Shown here piece by piece: positions 1-7,299 of a stretch of DNA of 32,487 nucleotides. The stretch is from NCBI GenBank assembly GCA_020721205.1, contig DYNF01000049.1:1-32487 (forward strand), written 5' to 3'. Position 1 is the first letter of the stretch. Every line of letters begins with the position of its first letter. Below the pieces are notes generated by a model that did no database searches, was not told the origin of the DNA, and saw only the letters and a list, made by a program, of their open reading frames with translations. The position numbers and the translations under genes are program-made. This DNA comes from Prochloron sp. SulCav_FS08_3_32_3330 (GTDB lineage Bacteria > Cyanobacteriota > Cyanobacteriia > Cyanobacteriales > DYNF01).

Positions 1-64
1 GGAATAGATGAAATTAAAAATAAAGTAACATTTATTCAGGGTAAAATGTTTTAAATAAACGCTC

Positions 65-148
65 GTAGTTGGGCTTCAGCCCTTTCCAAATTAATAAATG
101 GGCTGAAGCCCAACTACAAACTTAATCATTGGGCTGAAGCCCAACTAC
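65..148. repeat. Palindromic interspersed repeat, GGGCTTCAGCCC core, three arms
   Basis: One arm GTAGTTGGGCTTCAGCCC lies at 65-82. Its exact reverse complement is at 100-117 and again at 131-148. Arms 1 and 2 can form an 18-bp hairpin with a 17-base loop. The arms resemble the GTTGTTGGGCTTTAGCAC repeats at 6108-6132 and 23433-23492, so this is probably a member of the same genome-wide family. No gene overlaps it. Confidence 0.8.
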
Positions 149-156
149 AAACAAAC

Positions 157-190
157 TTAATTAATTGAACTAAGATCGGTTATAATATTA
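157..190 (+). repeat. Left copy of 34-base direct repeat flanking the ATPase-nuclease cassette
   Basis: Positions 157-190 match 2235-2268 at 29 of 34 bases without gaps, in the same orientation. The best-conserved stretch contains AACTAAGAT followed by an ATAATATTA end. The two copies bracket the genes at 215-2163. The copy includes the putative -10 box of the ATPase gene, so a shared promoter-like or repeat-derived motif is an alternative to an insertion scar. Confidence 0.5.
181..186 (+). promoter_or_regulatory. Possible -10 box (TATAAT) for the ATPase-nuclease operon
   Basis: A perfect TATAAT lies 28 bases before the ATG at 215. No good -35 element sits at 16-18 bases; a TTGAAC at 165-170 is only 10 bases upstream. 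No clear Shine-Dalgarno sequence precedes the ATG. In such AT-rich DNA a TATAAT alone is weak evidence. Confidence 0.3.
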
Positions 191-214
191 TTAACTATTG
201 ACTACTTAAACATT

Positions 215-1600
215 ATGAAAATTAAAGTAAAAAATCTTGGAGTTTTAAAAGAAGCATCATTTTCAGTAGGGGAAATGACCATTATTTGTGGTGAAAATAA
301 TACAGGTAAAACCTACGCAACTTACTCATTATTTGGTTTTTTATCTAGTTGGGAAAAAATAATTACCATTGATATTACAGAAACAGAAATTAATCAATTA
401 TTAGAAGATGGCGTAGTACAAATTGACGTATTAAAGTATTTTAAAAATCTCAAAATAATTTTAGAGAAATGTTGTCAAGAATATACAAAACAATTACCAG
501 AAATATTTGCCACCCCATCAGAAAGATTTGCTAAAACAGAATTTAAAATTGAGATTAACCCCGAAGAAAATCAGTTAAATCAACCCTATCAACAATCTAT
601 TAGTTCAGCTAAAACTAATCTTTTTTCCTTAATTAAAAAAGAAAATAGTCAAGAATTAATTGTTACTTTATTAGGGCAAATTAATCAAATAAAAATACCG
701 AAAGATATTATTAAACAAGTCATCAGTGATGCCCTTAAAGAAATAATTTTCCGCCCATTTTTTCCTAAAGCTTTTATCGCTAGTGCAGAAAGAACAGGTA
801 CAGCAATTTTTCGCAAAGAATTAAATTTTGCCCGTAATCGTTTATTAGAAGAAATTAGTAAATCTAATCAAGAACTTGATCCCTTTGAGCTTTTATTTAA
901 AGGCTATGATGACTATGCTTTACCAATAAAAAGTAATGTAGAATTTACCAGAAAATTAGAAACTATTGCCAAAAAAACCAGTTTTATTGCTGAAAAATAT
1001 CCTGATTTATTAAAGGATTTTGCTGATATTATTGGCGGAGAATATATTGTTACGAAAAATGATGAACTTTATTATGTTCCTAAAGGTAATAAAATTAAAC
1101 TTTCAATGGATGAAAGTTCTAGTGCAGTGCGCTCTTTATTAGATATTGGATTTTATCTTAAACATATAGCACAAAAAGGTGATTTATTAATCGTAGATGA
1201 ACCAGAATTAAACTTACATCCAGAAAATCAACGGCGAGTAGCCCGACTTTTTGCTAGATTAATTAATCTAGGAATTAAAGTATTTATTACTACCCATAGT
1301 GATTATTTAATTAAAGAATTAAACACTTTAATTATGCTCAATCAAGATAAGTCTTATTTAAGAGAAATTGCCCAAAGAGAAGGTTATCAAAAAGATGAAC
1401 TTTTAGACGCTAATCAAATTAAAGTTTATTTAGCACAATCAACATTAATTAAGTTAGAAGATAAACAAAGAAAAACCAATTGCCAAACCTTAATTTTAGC
1501 TAATATTAATCAAGAATTAGGGATAGAGATTGGTAGTTTTGATACAGCGATTGAAACAATGAATCGTATTCAAGAAGCAATTATTTGGGGGGAAGAATAG
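215..1600 (+). CDS. OLD/AAA_15-like ATPase, first gene of a two-gene nuclease cassette
   Basis: This 461-residue protein is an ABC/SMC-type ATPase of the OLD-like AAA_15/AAA_21 group. Walker A is GENNTGKT at residues 26-33. A signature-like ESSSAVRSL segment is at about 300-308. Walker B is LLIVDEPE, with D328 and E329, and the switch histidine is H361 in TTHSDYL. The middle (about 60-290) is a long insert typical of this group. OLD nucleases carry a C-terminal TOPRIM domain; here only about 100 residues follow the H-loop and no TOPRIM acidic motif is visible, so this looks like a stand-alone motor. Its stop TAG overlaps the GTG start of the next gene by one base, which implies translational coupling. 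The likely role is nucleic-acid sensing or cleavage with its partner, as in ATPase-nuclease phage defence systems; that role is inferred. ATP binding is near certain. Confidence 0.85.
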   Translation: MKIKVKNLGVLKEASFSVGEMTIICGENNTGKTYATYSLFGFLSSWEKIITIDITETEINQLLEDGVVQIDVLKYFKNLKIILEKCCQEYTKQLPEIFATPSERFAKTEFKIEINPEENQLNQPYQQSISSAKTNLFSLIKKENSQELIVTLLGQINQIKIPKDIIKQVISDALKEIIFRPFFPKAFIASAERTGTAIFRKELNFARNRLLEEISKSNQELDPFELLFKGYDDYALPIKSNVEFTRKLETIAKKTSFIAEKYPDLLKDFADIIGGEYIVTKNDELYYVPKGNKIKLSMDESSSAVRSLLDIGFYLKHIAQKGDLLIVDEPELNLHPENQRRVARLFARLINLGIKVFITTHSDYLIKELNTLIMLNQDKSYLREIAQREGYQKDELLDANQIKVYLAQSTLIKLEDKQRKTNCQTLILANINQELGIEIGSFDTAIETMNRIQEAIIWGEE

Positions 1601-2163
1601 TGGGTTATTATTCCGAAGATTTAATGATTCTTGAACAGATGATTAAAGATAATGCTAAAGTACCCTTAATTGATTCTTATGGAAAGAAACAAGTGATTTT
1701 AAAAGAAACTCAGGGGATTAATTATGAGGTAACAATTTTAGATATTCCTGAACAAACTTTAGTGATTCAATCTGATCTTTTTGAAGCACCTAAATCAATT
1801 TTTAAGAATAGTAAAGGGGAATGTAAAAGAAGCGATTTTATCCTAATATCAGATCAGGATAATCTCAAGGTAATTATGTTTATAGAAATGAAAGCAGGTA
1901 AAGCGATCGAAAAAGAGATTATACAGCAACTAAAAGGCTCAGAATGTTTAATTAGTTATTGTCGAGAAATTGGCAAAAAATTTTGGAATCAGATTAATTT
2001 TTTAGAAAAATATGAATATCGTTTTATTAGCATGAAACATATTAATCTAAATAAAAAACCTACTAGAGAAAAAAATTTACCAACTATTCATAATTCTCCT
2101 GAAAATATGTTAAAAATTTATGCTCCCAAGAAAATTCAATTTAATAAATTAATTGGTAAATAA
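1600..2163 (+). CDS. Putative PD-(D/E)XK-fold nuclease partner of the ATPase
   Basis: I do not recognise a named family. The protein has 187 residues from the GTG at 1600, which shares its G with the preceding TAG stop and has a GGGGGGAAG ribosome site just upstream. A TTG at 1585 is in frame but would sit in front of that site. The visible pattern is Asp79 in RSDFIL at a strand end, Glu96-x-Lys98 in FIEMKAG, then a helix with Gln110 (IIQQLKGS). This D...ExK...Q order is the usual active-site layout of PD-(D/E)XK nucleases. There is no signal peptide or membrane segment, and the C-terminus is basic. Coupling to an OLD-like ATPase suggests a split motor/nuclease defence module. The nuclease call rests on motif reading alone; a non-catalytic partner is possible. 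Confidence 0.55.
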   Translation: MGYYSEDLMILEQMIKDNAKVPLIDSYGKKQVILKETQGINYEVTILDIPEQTLVIQSDLFEAPKSIFKNSKGECKRSDFILISDQDNLKVIMFIEMKAGKAIEKEIIQQLKGSECLISYCREIGKKFWNQINFLEKYEYRFISMKHINLNKKPTREKNLPTIHNSPENMLKIYAPKKIQFNKLIGK

Positions 2164-2200
2164 GATAAAATAGATTAAGCTTAACTCCTTACAATAAACC

Positions 2201-2222
2201 GCCTCGAAATGAATTTCGAGGC
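2201..2222 (+). terminator. Hairpin after the ATPase-nuclease cassette
   Basis: GCCTCGAAAT at 2201-2210 pairs perfectly with ATTTCGAGGC at 2213-2222. It lies 38 bases after the nuclease stop. Only a weak TTAT follows, so termination would be inefficient, but the position at the operon end fits. Confidence 0.5.
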
Positions 2223-2234
2223 TTATAAAATCGT

Positions 2235-2268
2235 TTAATCAATTAAACTAAGATAGCTGATAATATTA
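2235..2268 (+). repeat. Right copy of 34-base direct repeat flanking the cassette
   Basis: This copy matches 157-190 at 29 of 34 positions in the same orientation and follows the cassette's terminal hairpin. It contains no evident gene. A HIP1 octamer follows at 2275-2282. Confidence 0.5.
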
Positions 2269-2304
2269 AAATAAGCGATCGCCGATGGGGGAATTTTAAA
2301 AGTC

Positions 2305-2323
2305 GGGGATTTGGAAAATCCCC
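2305..2323 (-). terminator. Probable murE terminator hairpin
   Basis: On the minus strand GGGGATTT pairs with AAATCCCC around a three-base loop, 23 bases after the murE stop. The minus-strand transcript then reads GACTTTTAAAATT, a short U-rich run. The shape fits an intrinsic terminator. Confidence 0.55.
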
Positions 2324-2346
2324 AGCTTTTGGGCGATCGAGATTGA

Positions 2347-3819
2347 TTAAGAAAGTAAGGCTTTTCTTGCTTCTTCTCGATCATCAAAATGGATCTTTTC
2401 TGTGCCTAAAATTTGATAATCTTCATGCCCTTTTCCTGCTATTAATACCCCATCTCCCGCTTTTGCTGTTTTAATTGCGGTTTTAATTGCTTCAGCACGA
2501 TCGCTGATTACAAGATGCTCAATATTACTCGGAATACCCTCTATAACATCTTTTAAAATTTGTTGAGGATTCTCAGTGCGAGGATTATCAGAGGTAACAA
2601 TAGCTAAATCTGCTAGTTGTGAGGCTATTTTTCCCATTAAAGGGCGTTTTGTGCGATCGCGATCGCCACCACAACCAAAAACACAAATCATTTTCCCCGT
2701 AATAAAGGGACGAGAAGCCTTCAGTAAATTTTCTAAACTGTCGGGAGTATGGGCATAATCCACAATTACCGAAATAGGCTGATCCTCTGAAACCTGTACT
2801 CTTTCCATCCGCCCCGGCACCCCGATAAACTGAGGTAACAGAGTCATAATTTTAGCTAAATCTAAATCAAAATGAACTCCCGTGGCGATCGCCGCTAAAA
2901 GGTTAGATAAATTAAATTGTCCCACTAAAGGCGAAACAAAATTAAACTGACCTTTCGGAGTGTGTAAAATACCTTTAACTCCCGTTGCTTCATAACTTAA
3001 ATTAGAAGTATAAAAATCCGCAGAAGTATGATTAACACTATAACTCCAAGCATTTTCACAAGTTTCTAATAATCGTTGACCGTAGGGATCATCCAAATTA
3101 ATAATTGCCCTTCCTTTCAGATATTGAGGGGAAAATAACAAAGATTTAGCTTGAAAATAATCCTCCATTGTCGAATGATAATCTAAATGATCCTGAGTTA
3201 AATTAGTAAATATTGCTAATTCAAAACCACAACCTAAAACCCTTCCCTGATCTAAAGCGTGGGAACTCACTTCCATTACACAATATTTATTCCCCGCTTT
3301 CAGAGCCTCTGATAACAGAGATTGTAAATCTACCGCAAAAGGAGTAGTATGAGTAGCAATTTTTTCATAACCCTGCCAACGAGTATATAAAGTTCCGACT
3401 AAAGCAGTAGGATAACTCATAGAACTCAGAAAATACTCGATTAAATGGGTAGTAGTAGTTTTACCATTTGTTCCCGTTATGCCGATCATGTTTAACTTTT
3501 GAGTGGGATACTCATAAAAAGCGTTAGCAACCTCAGCACAAGCGGTGATCATATTTTCCACCTCGATCACCAACTCAGAAGTAGGGGGAAATTTTTGTTT
3601 AGCGTTAGGAGTGACTAAAGCAGCGATCGCCCCCTCCTTAATCGCCCCTTGCCAAAATTCGCCCCCGTCTACCCTTGTGCCGGGCATCCCGATAAAAAGA
3701 TCACCCTTTTTAGTAGCATGGGAGTTAGTGGAAAGCCCCTTTACCTCTAAATCCAAAGCAGAATGCTCATTATCAGGTTTAATAGCGGAAATTTTACTTA
3801 ATAATTCTCGTAGTTTCAT
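2347..3819 (-). CDS. murE: UDP-N-acetylmuramoyl-tripeptide synthetase MurE
   Basis: This cytoplasmic ATP-dependent ligase adds meso-diaminopimelate to UDP-MurNAc-L-Ala-D-Glu in peptidoglycan synthesis. From the ATG at 3819 it has 490 residues, the usual length. The Mur-ligase P-loop GITGTNGKTTTTH is at about 114-126. The carbamylated-lysine and middle-domain segment SSHALDQGR is present. The C-terminal domain carries SDNPRTE, and DNPR is the signature of meso-DAP-specific rather than lysine-specific enzymes. A GAGGAG ribosome site lies nine bases before this ATG; an in-frame TTG three codons upstream would abut the site and is less likely. The gene stands alone, with its own terminator-like hairpin at 2305-2323. 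Confidence 0.96.
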   Translation of the reverse strand: MKLRELLSKISAIKPDNEHSALDLEVKGLSTNSHATKKGDLFIGMPGTRVDGGEFWQGAIKEGAIAALVTPNAKQKFPPTSELVIEVENMITACAEVANAFYEYPTQKLNMIGITGTNGKTTTTHLIEYFLSSMSYPTALVGTLYTRWQGYEKIATHTTPFAVDLQSLLSEALKAGNKYCVMEVSSHALDQGRVLGCGFELAIFTNLTQDHLDYHSTMEDYFQAKSLLFSPQYLKGRAIINLDDPYGQRLLETCENAWSYSVNHTSADFYTSNLSYEATGVKGILHTPKGQFNFVSPLVGQFNLSNLLAAIATGVHFDLDLAKIMTLLPQFIGVPGRMERVQVSEDQPISVIVDYAHTPDSLENLLKASRPFITGKMICVFGCGGDRDRTKRPLMGKIASQLADLAIVTSDNPRTENPQQILKDVIEGIPSNIEHLVISDRAEAIKTAIKTAKAGDGVLIAGKGHEDYQILGTEKIHFDDREEARKALLS

Positions 3820-4027
3820 CGTTGACAACTCCTCATTTGATCATCACAATTAGAATCCTGATTTTACTTTAGCTTAAATTGTTTAACAATTTGTAACAAT
3901 TGAACTTATTTTTTAAATTTGTGAAAAACTAAGGTAAATTGAAAAAAGTAAGATCAAAAAAAATGGGAAATTTTCCAAAGATCTTAGACAAAAATGAGAT
4001 CTTCAGAAAAATCTTCAACTTTTGATT

Positions 4028-4033
4028 TATAAT
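4028..4033 (+). promoter_or_regulatory. Possible -10 box upstream of the small membrane protein and transporter
   Basis: A perfect TATAAT lies 31 bases before the ATG at 4065. No convincing -35 is seen. Upstream, AAGATCT (3978-3984) and AGATCTT (3997-4003) form a short inverted repeat that could be an operator. The rest of the 3820-4064 spacer is AT-rich without an open gene. Confidence 0.3.
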
Positions 4034-4064
4034 ATCTTGAAAACAAATAATTAATTAATTAACA

Positions 4065-4259
4065 ATGAATAATCAATTAACTTTCATCTTAAAAGTTTTT
4101 ATTTCATCCTTAGTCTTGTCATTTATTATTAAATATGGCGGTGATTTACTACCAATTAATGAGCATACTCCCATAGCACTATACTCTTTAATTTCGATTA
4201 TTTTACCCTCTCTAATCCTAGCGATCGCTTTAGGAAAAAGAAGTCTATCTAATATTTAA
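4065..4259 (+). CDS. Small two-helix membrane protein, unknown function
   Basis: The 64-residue protein consists almost entirely of two hydrophobic segments, at about 6-24 and 37-56, joined by a short loop containing KYGGDLLPINEHTP. A short basic tail GKRSLSNI follows. It begins with an ATG 31 bases after a TATAAT box and ends 29 bases before the AI-2E family transporter, so the two are probably co-transcribed. No family is recognised. It could be an accessory subunit of the transporter, but nothing in the sequence shows that. Coding looks real because the frame matches the promoter and hydropathy is patterned. Confidence 0.6.
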   Translation: MNNQLTFILKVFISSLVLSFIIKYGGDLLPINEHTPIALYSLISIILPSLILAIALGKRSLSNI

Positions 4260-4288
4260 AAAAAATAATCAATGGAGACACAATAAAA

Positions 4289-5686
4289 GTGAATATAGGT
4301 AGATGGATCGGTTTAATTTGTTTAATTCTTTCCCTTTATATTTTATGGCAAATAAGACAATTAGTCTTATTACTTTTTACCGCCGTAATTTTAGCAAATG
4401 CCCTCAATCTTTTGGTAAAACAATTACAAAAATGGAATGATAAATTAATTCATAAATTAGGATTTAAAGCCCATTTAAAAAGAGGAGGGGCTATTAGTTT
4501 AGCTATTTTTATCTGTCTATTTTTCTTGTTTATATTTTTCTGGTTAATTATACCTCCTTTTGTGGATCAATCTCAAGAATTAACAGTAAAAATAAATGAA
4601 GGAATTGAACAAATTAATTCTTGGTTAAATATTTGGGTTATTAATCTTGAAAAAGAATTAAATATAGATATTCAAGAATATTTACCCGATATTAATGATT
4701 TAATCAAACAACTACCTCCTTTCTTAAATGAATTAATCGGCAAAGGTTGGACATTTTTCTCTAATTCTTTAATCATTATTTTAAATATTTTACTATTATT
4801 TATTTTAACGATTATGTTATTAATAAATCCTGAGCCTTATCGCCGAGGATTTATTCGACTTTGCCCTTCCTTTTATCGCCAGAGAATGGATGAAATTTTA
4901 ATTTTATGTGATGAAGGATTACAAGGATGGTTAACAGGCTTATTTGTGAATATGGTCTGTATTACCATATTAAGTTTTTTCGGTTTATTAATATTAGGAA
5001 TACCCTTGGCTTTAGCACAGTCTCTTTTAGCAGGAGGTTTAGCTTTAATTCCCAATATTGGACCTGCTTTAAGTGTCATTCCACCGATGATTATTGCCTT
5101 ATTAGATGATCCTTGGAAAGCGGTTGCTGTCTTAATTCTTTATATAATTATTCAACAAATTGAAAGTAATCTTTTAACTCCGGTAGTAATGGCTAAACAG
5201 GTAGATTTATTACCTGTAGTCACCTTATTAGCACAGGTTTTCTTTGCCACCTTTTTTGGATTTTTTGGGTTATTTTTAGCCTTACCTTTAACCGTAATTG
5301 GTCAAATTTTACTCAAAGAAATTATTGTCAAAGATGTATTAGATCAATGGAAATTAACTAATCTTAATTTACAGGAATCTTCTATTAGTATTAAACCGAT
5401 CTATGAAATAGGATCTGAGGGAGAAAATTGGTCAGATATGGAAGAAATAGAGCCAGAAAATCAAGTTTCTTTTTCTAATTCTTCTAGTCAAAATGATCAG
5501 ATTAATGAAATAGGATCTGAGGGAGAAAATTGGTCAGATATGGAAGAAATAGAGCCAGAAAATCAAGTTTCTTTTGCCGATTCTTCTAAAGAAGATAATC
5601 AAAACAAAGAAGAATCTTCTGAAGGAGAAAATGACTCTAATATTCAAGATAAGATTAAACAAAGAAACGAGGATAATAATGAGTAA
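4289..5686 (+). CDS. AI-2E/PerM family membrane transporter with duplicated acidic tail
   Basis: This 465-residue integral membrane protein belongs to the AI-2E (PerM/YhhT) family. Family members export autoinducer-2 or act as ion antiporters; the substrate here is unknown. Hydrophobic segments occur at about 7-40, 68-93, 157-180 and then as a block at about 210-350 with the family-typical GGLALIPNIGPALSVIPP and FGLFLALPLTV stretches. From about residue 370 a soluble, very acidic tail of about 95 residues follows, containing two near-identical 34-residue units that start IGSEGENWSDMEE. The GTG start at 4289 has a GGAGA ribosome site 10 bases upstream. The stop overlaps the next gene by eight bases. 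Confidence 0.85.
   Translation: MNIGRWIGLICLILSLYILWQIRQLVLLLFTAVILANALNLLVKQLQKWNDKLIHKLGFKAHLKRGGAISLAIFICLFFLFIFFWLIIPPFVDQSQELTVKINEGIEQINSWLNIWVINLEKELNIDIQEYLPDINDLIKQLPPFLNELIGKGWTFFSNSLIIILNILLLFILTIMLLINPEPYRRGFIRLCPSFYRQRMDEILILCDEGLQGWLTGLFVNMVCITILSFFGLLILGIPLALAQSLLAGGLALIPNIGPALSVIPPMIIALLDDPWKAVAVLILYIIIQQIESNLLTPVVMAKQVDLLPVVTLLAQVFFATFFGFFGLFLALPLTVIGQILLKEIIVKDVLDQWKLTNLNLQESSISIKPIYEIGSEGENWSDMEEIEPENQVSFSNSSSQNDQINEIGSEGENWSDMEEIEPENQVSFADSSKEDNQNKEESSEGENDSNIQDKIKQRNEDNNE
5403..5575 (+). repeat. Tandem 102-bp duplication inside the transporter tail
   Basis: Bases 5403-5473 recur unchanged at 5505-5575, a period of 102 bp or 34 codons. The remaining 31 bases of each unit are diverged. 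The period is a multiple of three, so the reading frame is kept. Confidence 0.9.
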
Positions 5687-6080
5687 TAATAAAGAAGTTG
5701 ATCTAATTGCGAAAAGTTATATCGAGCAATTATTAAATCAATTACTTTTTGACTATCAAAATACTCAGCAAGAAAGAGTTAAAATTGCTGAATGGGAAGA
5801 AAGTAAAGAATTTAGTATTTTAGGTATAATTGAAATATTAACCGATGATATTCGAGGTTATTCTTTTCAAGTTCTTAATCATAATTCATTAACAAACTTT
5901 GATGAGATTATTAATCAATTAAAAGAACAAAAAATATTTGAAATTCCTGAATTTACTAATTGGTATTTTTCGGATCAATTCAATTATCCAAACCTTAAAT
6001 TTTATGTAGAAAAGCTCAATTATTTACGATTACTAATAATTGAATATATGAGAGAAAAGCAACTTAATCGTAATGATTAA
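5679..6080 (+). CDS. Small soluble protein of unknown function, coupled to the transporter
   Basis: The ATG at 5679 overlaps the transporter's stop (ATGAGTAA, eight bases), which gives a 133-residue protein; an in-frame start further upstream would run deep into the transporter gene. It is soluble, helical in appearance and acidic. Visible segments are an N-terminal helix IAKSYIEQLLNQLLFDY and a central FSILGIIEILTDDIRGY. There is no signal peptide and no catalytic motif. Translational coupling to the AI-2E family transporter suggests a functional link, perhaps a cytosolic partner. I do not recognise the family. Confidence 0.7.
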   Translation: MSNNKEVDLIAKSYIEQLLNQLLFDYQNTQQERVKIAEWEESKEFSILGIIEILTDDIRGYSFQVLNHNSLTNFDEIINQLKEQKIFEIPEFTNWYFSDQFNYPNLKFYVEKLNYLRLLIIEYMREKQLNRND

Positions 6081-6107
6081 ATCTAGCTTTTGATCAATCA
6101 AAAAATT

Positions 6108-6132
6108 TAGTGCTAAAGCCCAACAACAAACC
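6108..6132. repeat. Single arm of the GTTGTTGGGCTTTAGCAC repeat family
   Basis: TAGTGCTAAAGCCC followed by AACAACAAACC matches the reverse complement of 23433-23457 with one change. The partner arm is missing. It lies between two convergent genes, four bases from the RNase D-like stop. Confidence 0.7.
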
Positions 6133-6135
6133 TTA

Positions 6136-7056
6136 TTAAAAAGGTAAATCATTCTCATCTATCTCGGTAATTTTTAACTGTAAAAAACTACTAATTTCTT
6201 CCTCTATCGGTAACTGATCTAAATAATTTCTTAATTGTTTTTGGATCGGTTGAGTCAGATTAATGGTAAAATCTAAATCAAGATCAGATTCCTGCATTAA
6301 TTGAGCTAAATTTTGAAAAGAAATTTTTTTCGTCGTGCGACTTTGACTAGCTAATTTAAAACCTTGAAATTCAGAAATTTCTTGAAAATTCATCGCCTTT
6401 TTTAACCTTTCTTTTAAATGTTCAATTTCACTATTTAACTGTTTCCAACGATGTTCAAGTTGACGATAACGTAAAGTTAAATTAGTAATATTTTCCTTTT
6501 CTGGATCAGGATTAGCAAGGATATTAAACTGTAATAATCTAGTATGAAGTTGTGCCAAATAAATTACATCCATTTTTGCATAATTTAACTGAGTTTCTGT
6601 TAAAGGGCGTATTTTCCAGTCACTTTTTTGTTCAGTTTTATCAATATTAGTAAAATTACAAAATTTTTCCGTTAAAGTTTTTAGTGTAAAATCAGGAGTT
6701 GCTAATAAATAATAAGGGATTTGTTTCGCAATTTCTAAAGTACAAGTGACATTTTTAACCTTAGTTTTACCTAAAAATCTACAATCATATTTCGCATTAT
6801 GAAAAACTTTTTCAATCTCAGGATTAATCATAACTTTATTAATAAATTGAGCAATTAAATCAGGATAATTTAACAAATCTAAAATACAGACTTGATCCCC
6901 TTCTATATCTGTGGGATCATCTAAAATTGTAATTAAAGAAAGTTGAGGATTTTTAGTTTGATAATCAGCAGTTTCCGTATCTAACCATAAAATTTTAGCT
7001 TTTTGATAACGGGCGATTGTCTTTTCAATTAAATCAATTTCGGTTAAATATTGCAT
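6136..7056 (-). CDS. RNase D-like 3'-5' exonuclease (DEDDy)
   Basis: This is a 306-residue ribonuclease D-type exonuclease, expected to trim RNA 3' ends with two metal ions. Exo I is WLDTETA with D26 and E28. Exo II is HNAKYDCRFL, whose Asp follows Asn-Ala-Lys-Tyr. Exo III is YAKMDVIYL, the Tyr-x3-Asp of the DEDDy class. The exonuclease domain covers about 1-200. The last 100 residues contain a charged helix (about 205-225) and lack an obvious complete HRDC domain, so the protein is shorter than E. coli Rnd (375) but normal for cyanobacterial homologues. It is convergent with the gene ending at 6080. Known RNase D substrates are tRNA precursors; the substrate here is not shown. Confidence 0.88.
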   Translation of the reverse strand: MQYLTEIDLIEKTIARYQKAKILWLDTETADYQTKNPQLSLITILDDPTDIEGDQVCILDLLNYPDLIAQFINKVMINPEIEKVFHNAKYDCRFLGKTKVKNVTCTLEIAKQIPYYLLATPDFTLKTLTEKFCNFTNIDKTEQKSDWKIRPLTETQLNYAKMDVIYLAQLHTRLLQFNILANPDPEKENITNLTLRYRQLEHRWKQLNSEIEHLKERLKKAMNFQEISEFQGFKLASQSRTTKKISFQNLAQLMQESDLDLDFTINLTQPIQKQLRNYLDQLPIEEEISSFLQLKITEIDENDLPF

Positions 7057-7082
7057 AATTATAATTAATAATAAAAAATTTT

Positions 7083-7173
7083 GGGTTTGCTGAATCGAGG
7101 TATAAATTAAAAATATTTCTTTGCGTTCTTTGCACCTTTACGAGATTTTATCATACCTTAATTATGCAACGCC
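7083..7173. mobile_element. MITE-like remnant with terminal inverted repeats
   Basis: The left end 7087-7104 (TTGCTGAATCGAGGTATA) and the reverse complement of 7152-7169 (TTGCATAATTAAGGTATG) agree at 13 of 18 positions, and similarity extends four bases outwards. The roughly 91-bp element has no coding capacity. It sits in the 243-bp spacer between divergent genes. The rest of the spacer, 7174-7299, is AT-rich with no clear feature. The call depends on finding other copies. Confidence 0.4.
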
Positions 7174-7299
7174 AGAATTTCAATCTACAAATAATTAAGC
7201 AAAACAAAAAAAATTTTATCAATATTTGGAATATTATATATACTTGTAGCAATTAATCTAAAATAAAACTTTTAGCAATTTTAAAAATAAATATTGATT

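Noticed and set aside
1585-1599. TTG start of the nuclease-like gene
   Set aside because: It lies upstream of or within the G-rich ribosome site; the GTG at 1600 overlapping the TAG stop is the better start.
215-2163. Assignment as a PARIS or Gabija system
   Set aside because: The second protein is too short and lacks a TOPRIM/DUF4435 pattern or UvrD-like helicase motifs, and the ATPase lacks a C-terminal TOPRIM.
5574-5678. N-terminal extension of the 133-residue protein
   Set aside because: It would overlap the transporter by over 100 bases with Lys/Ile-rich noise; the ATG at 5679 gives the typical short overlap.
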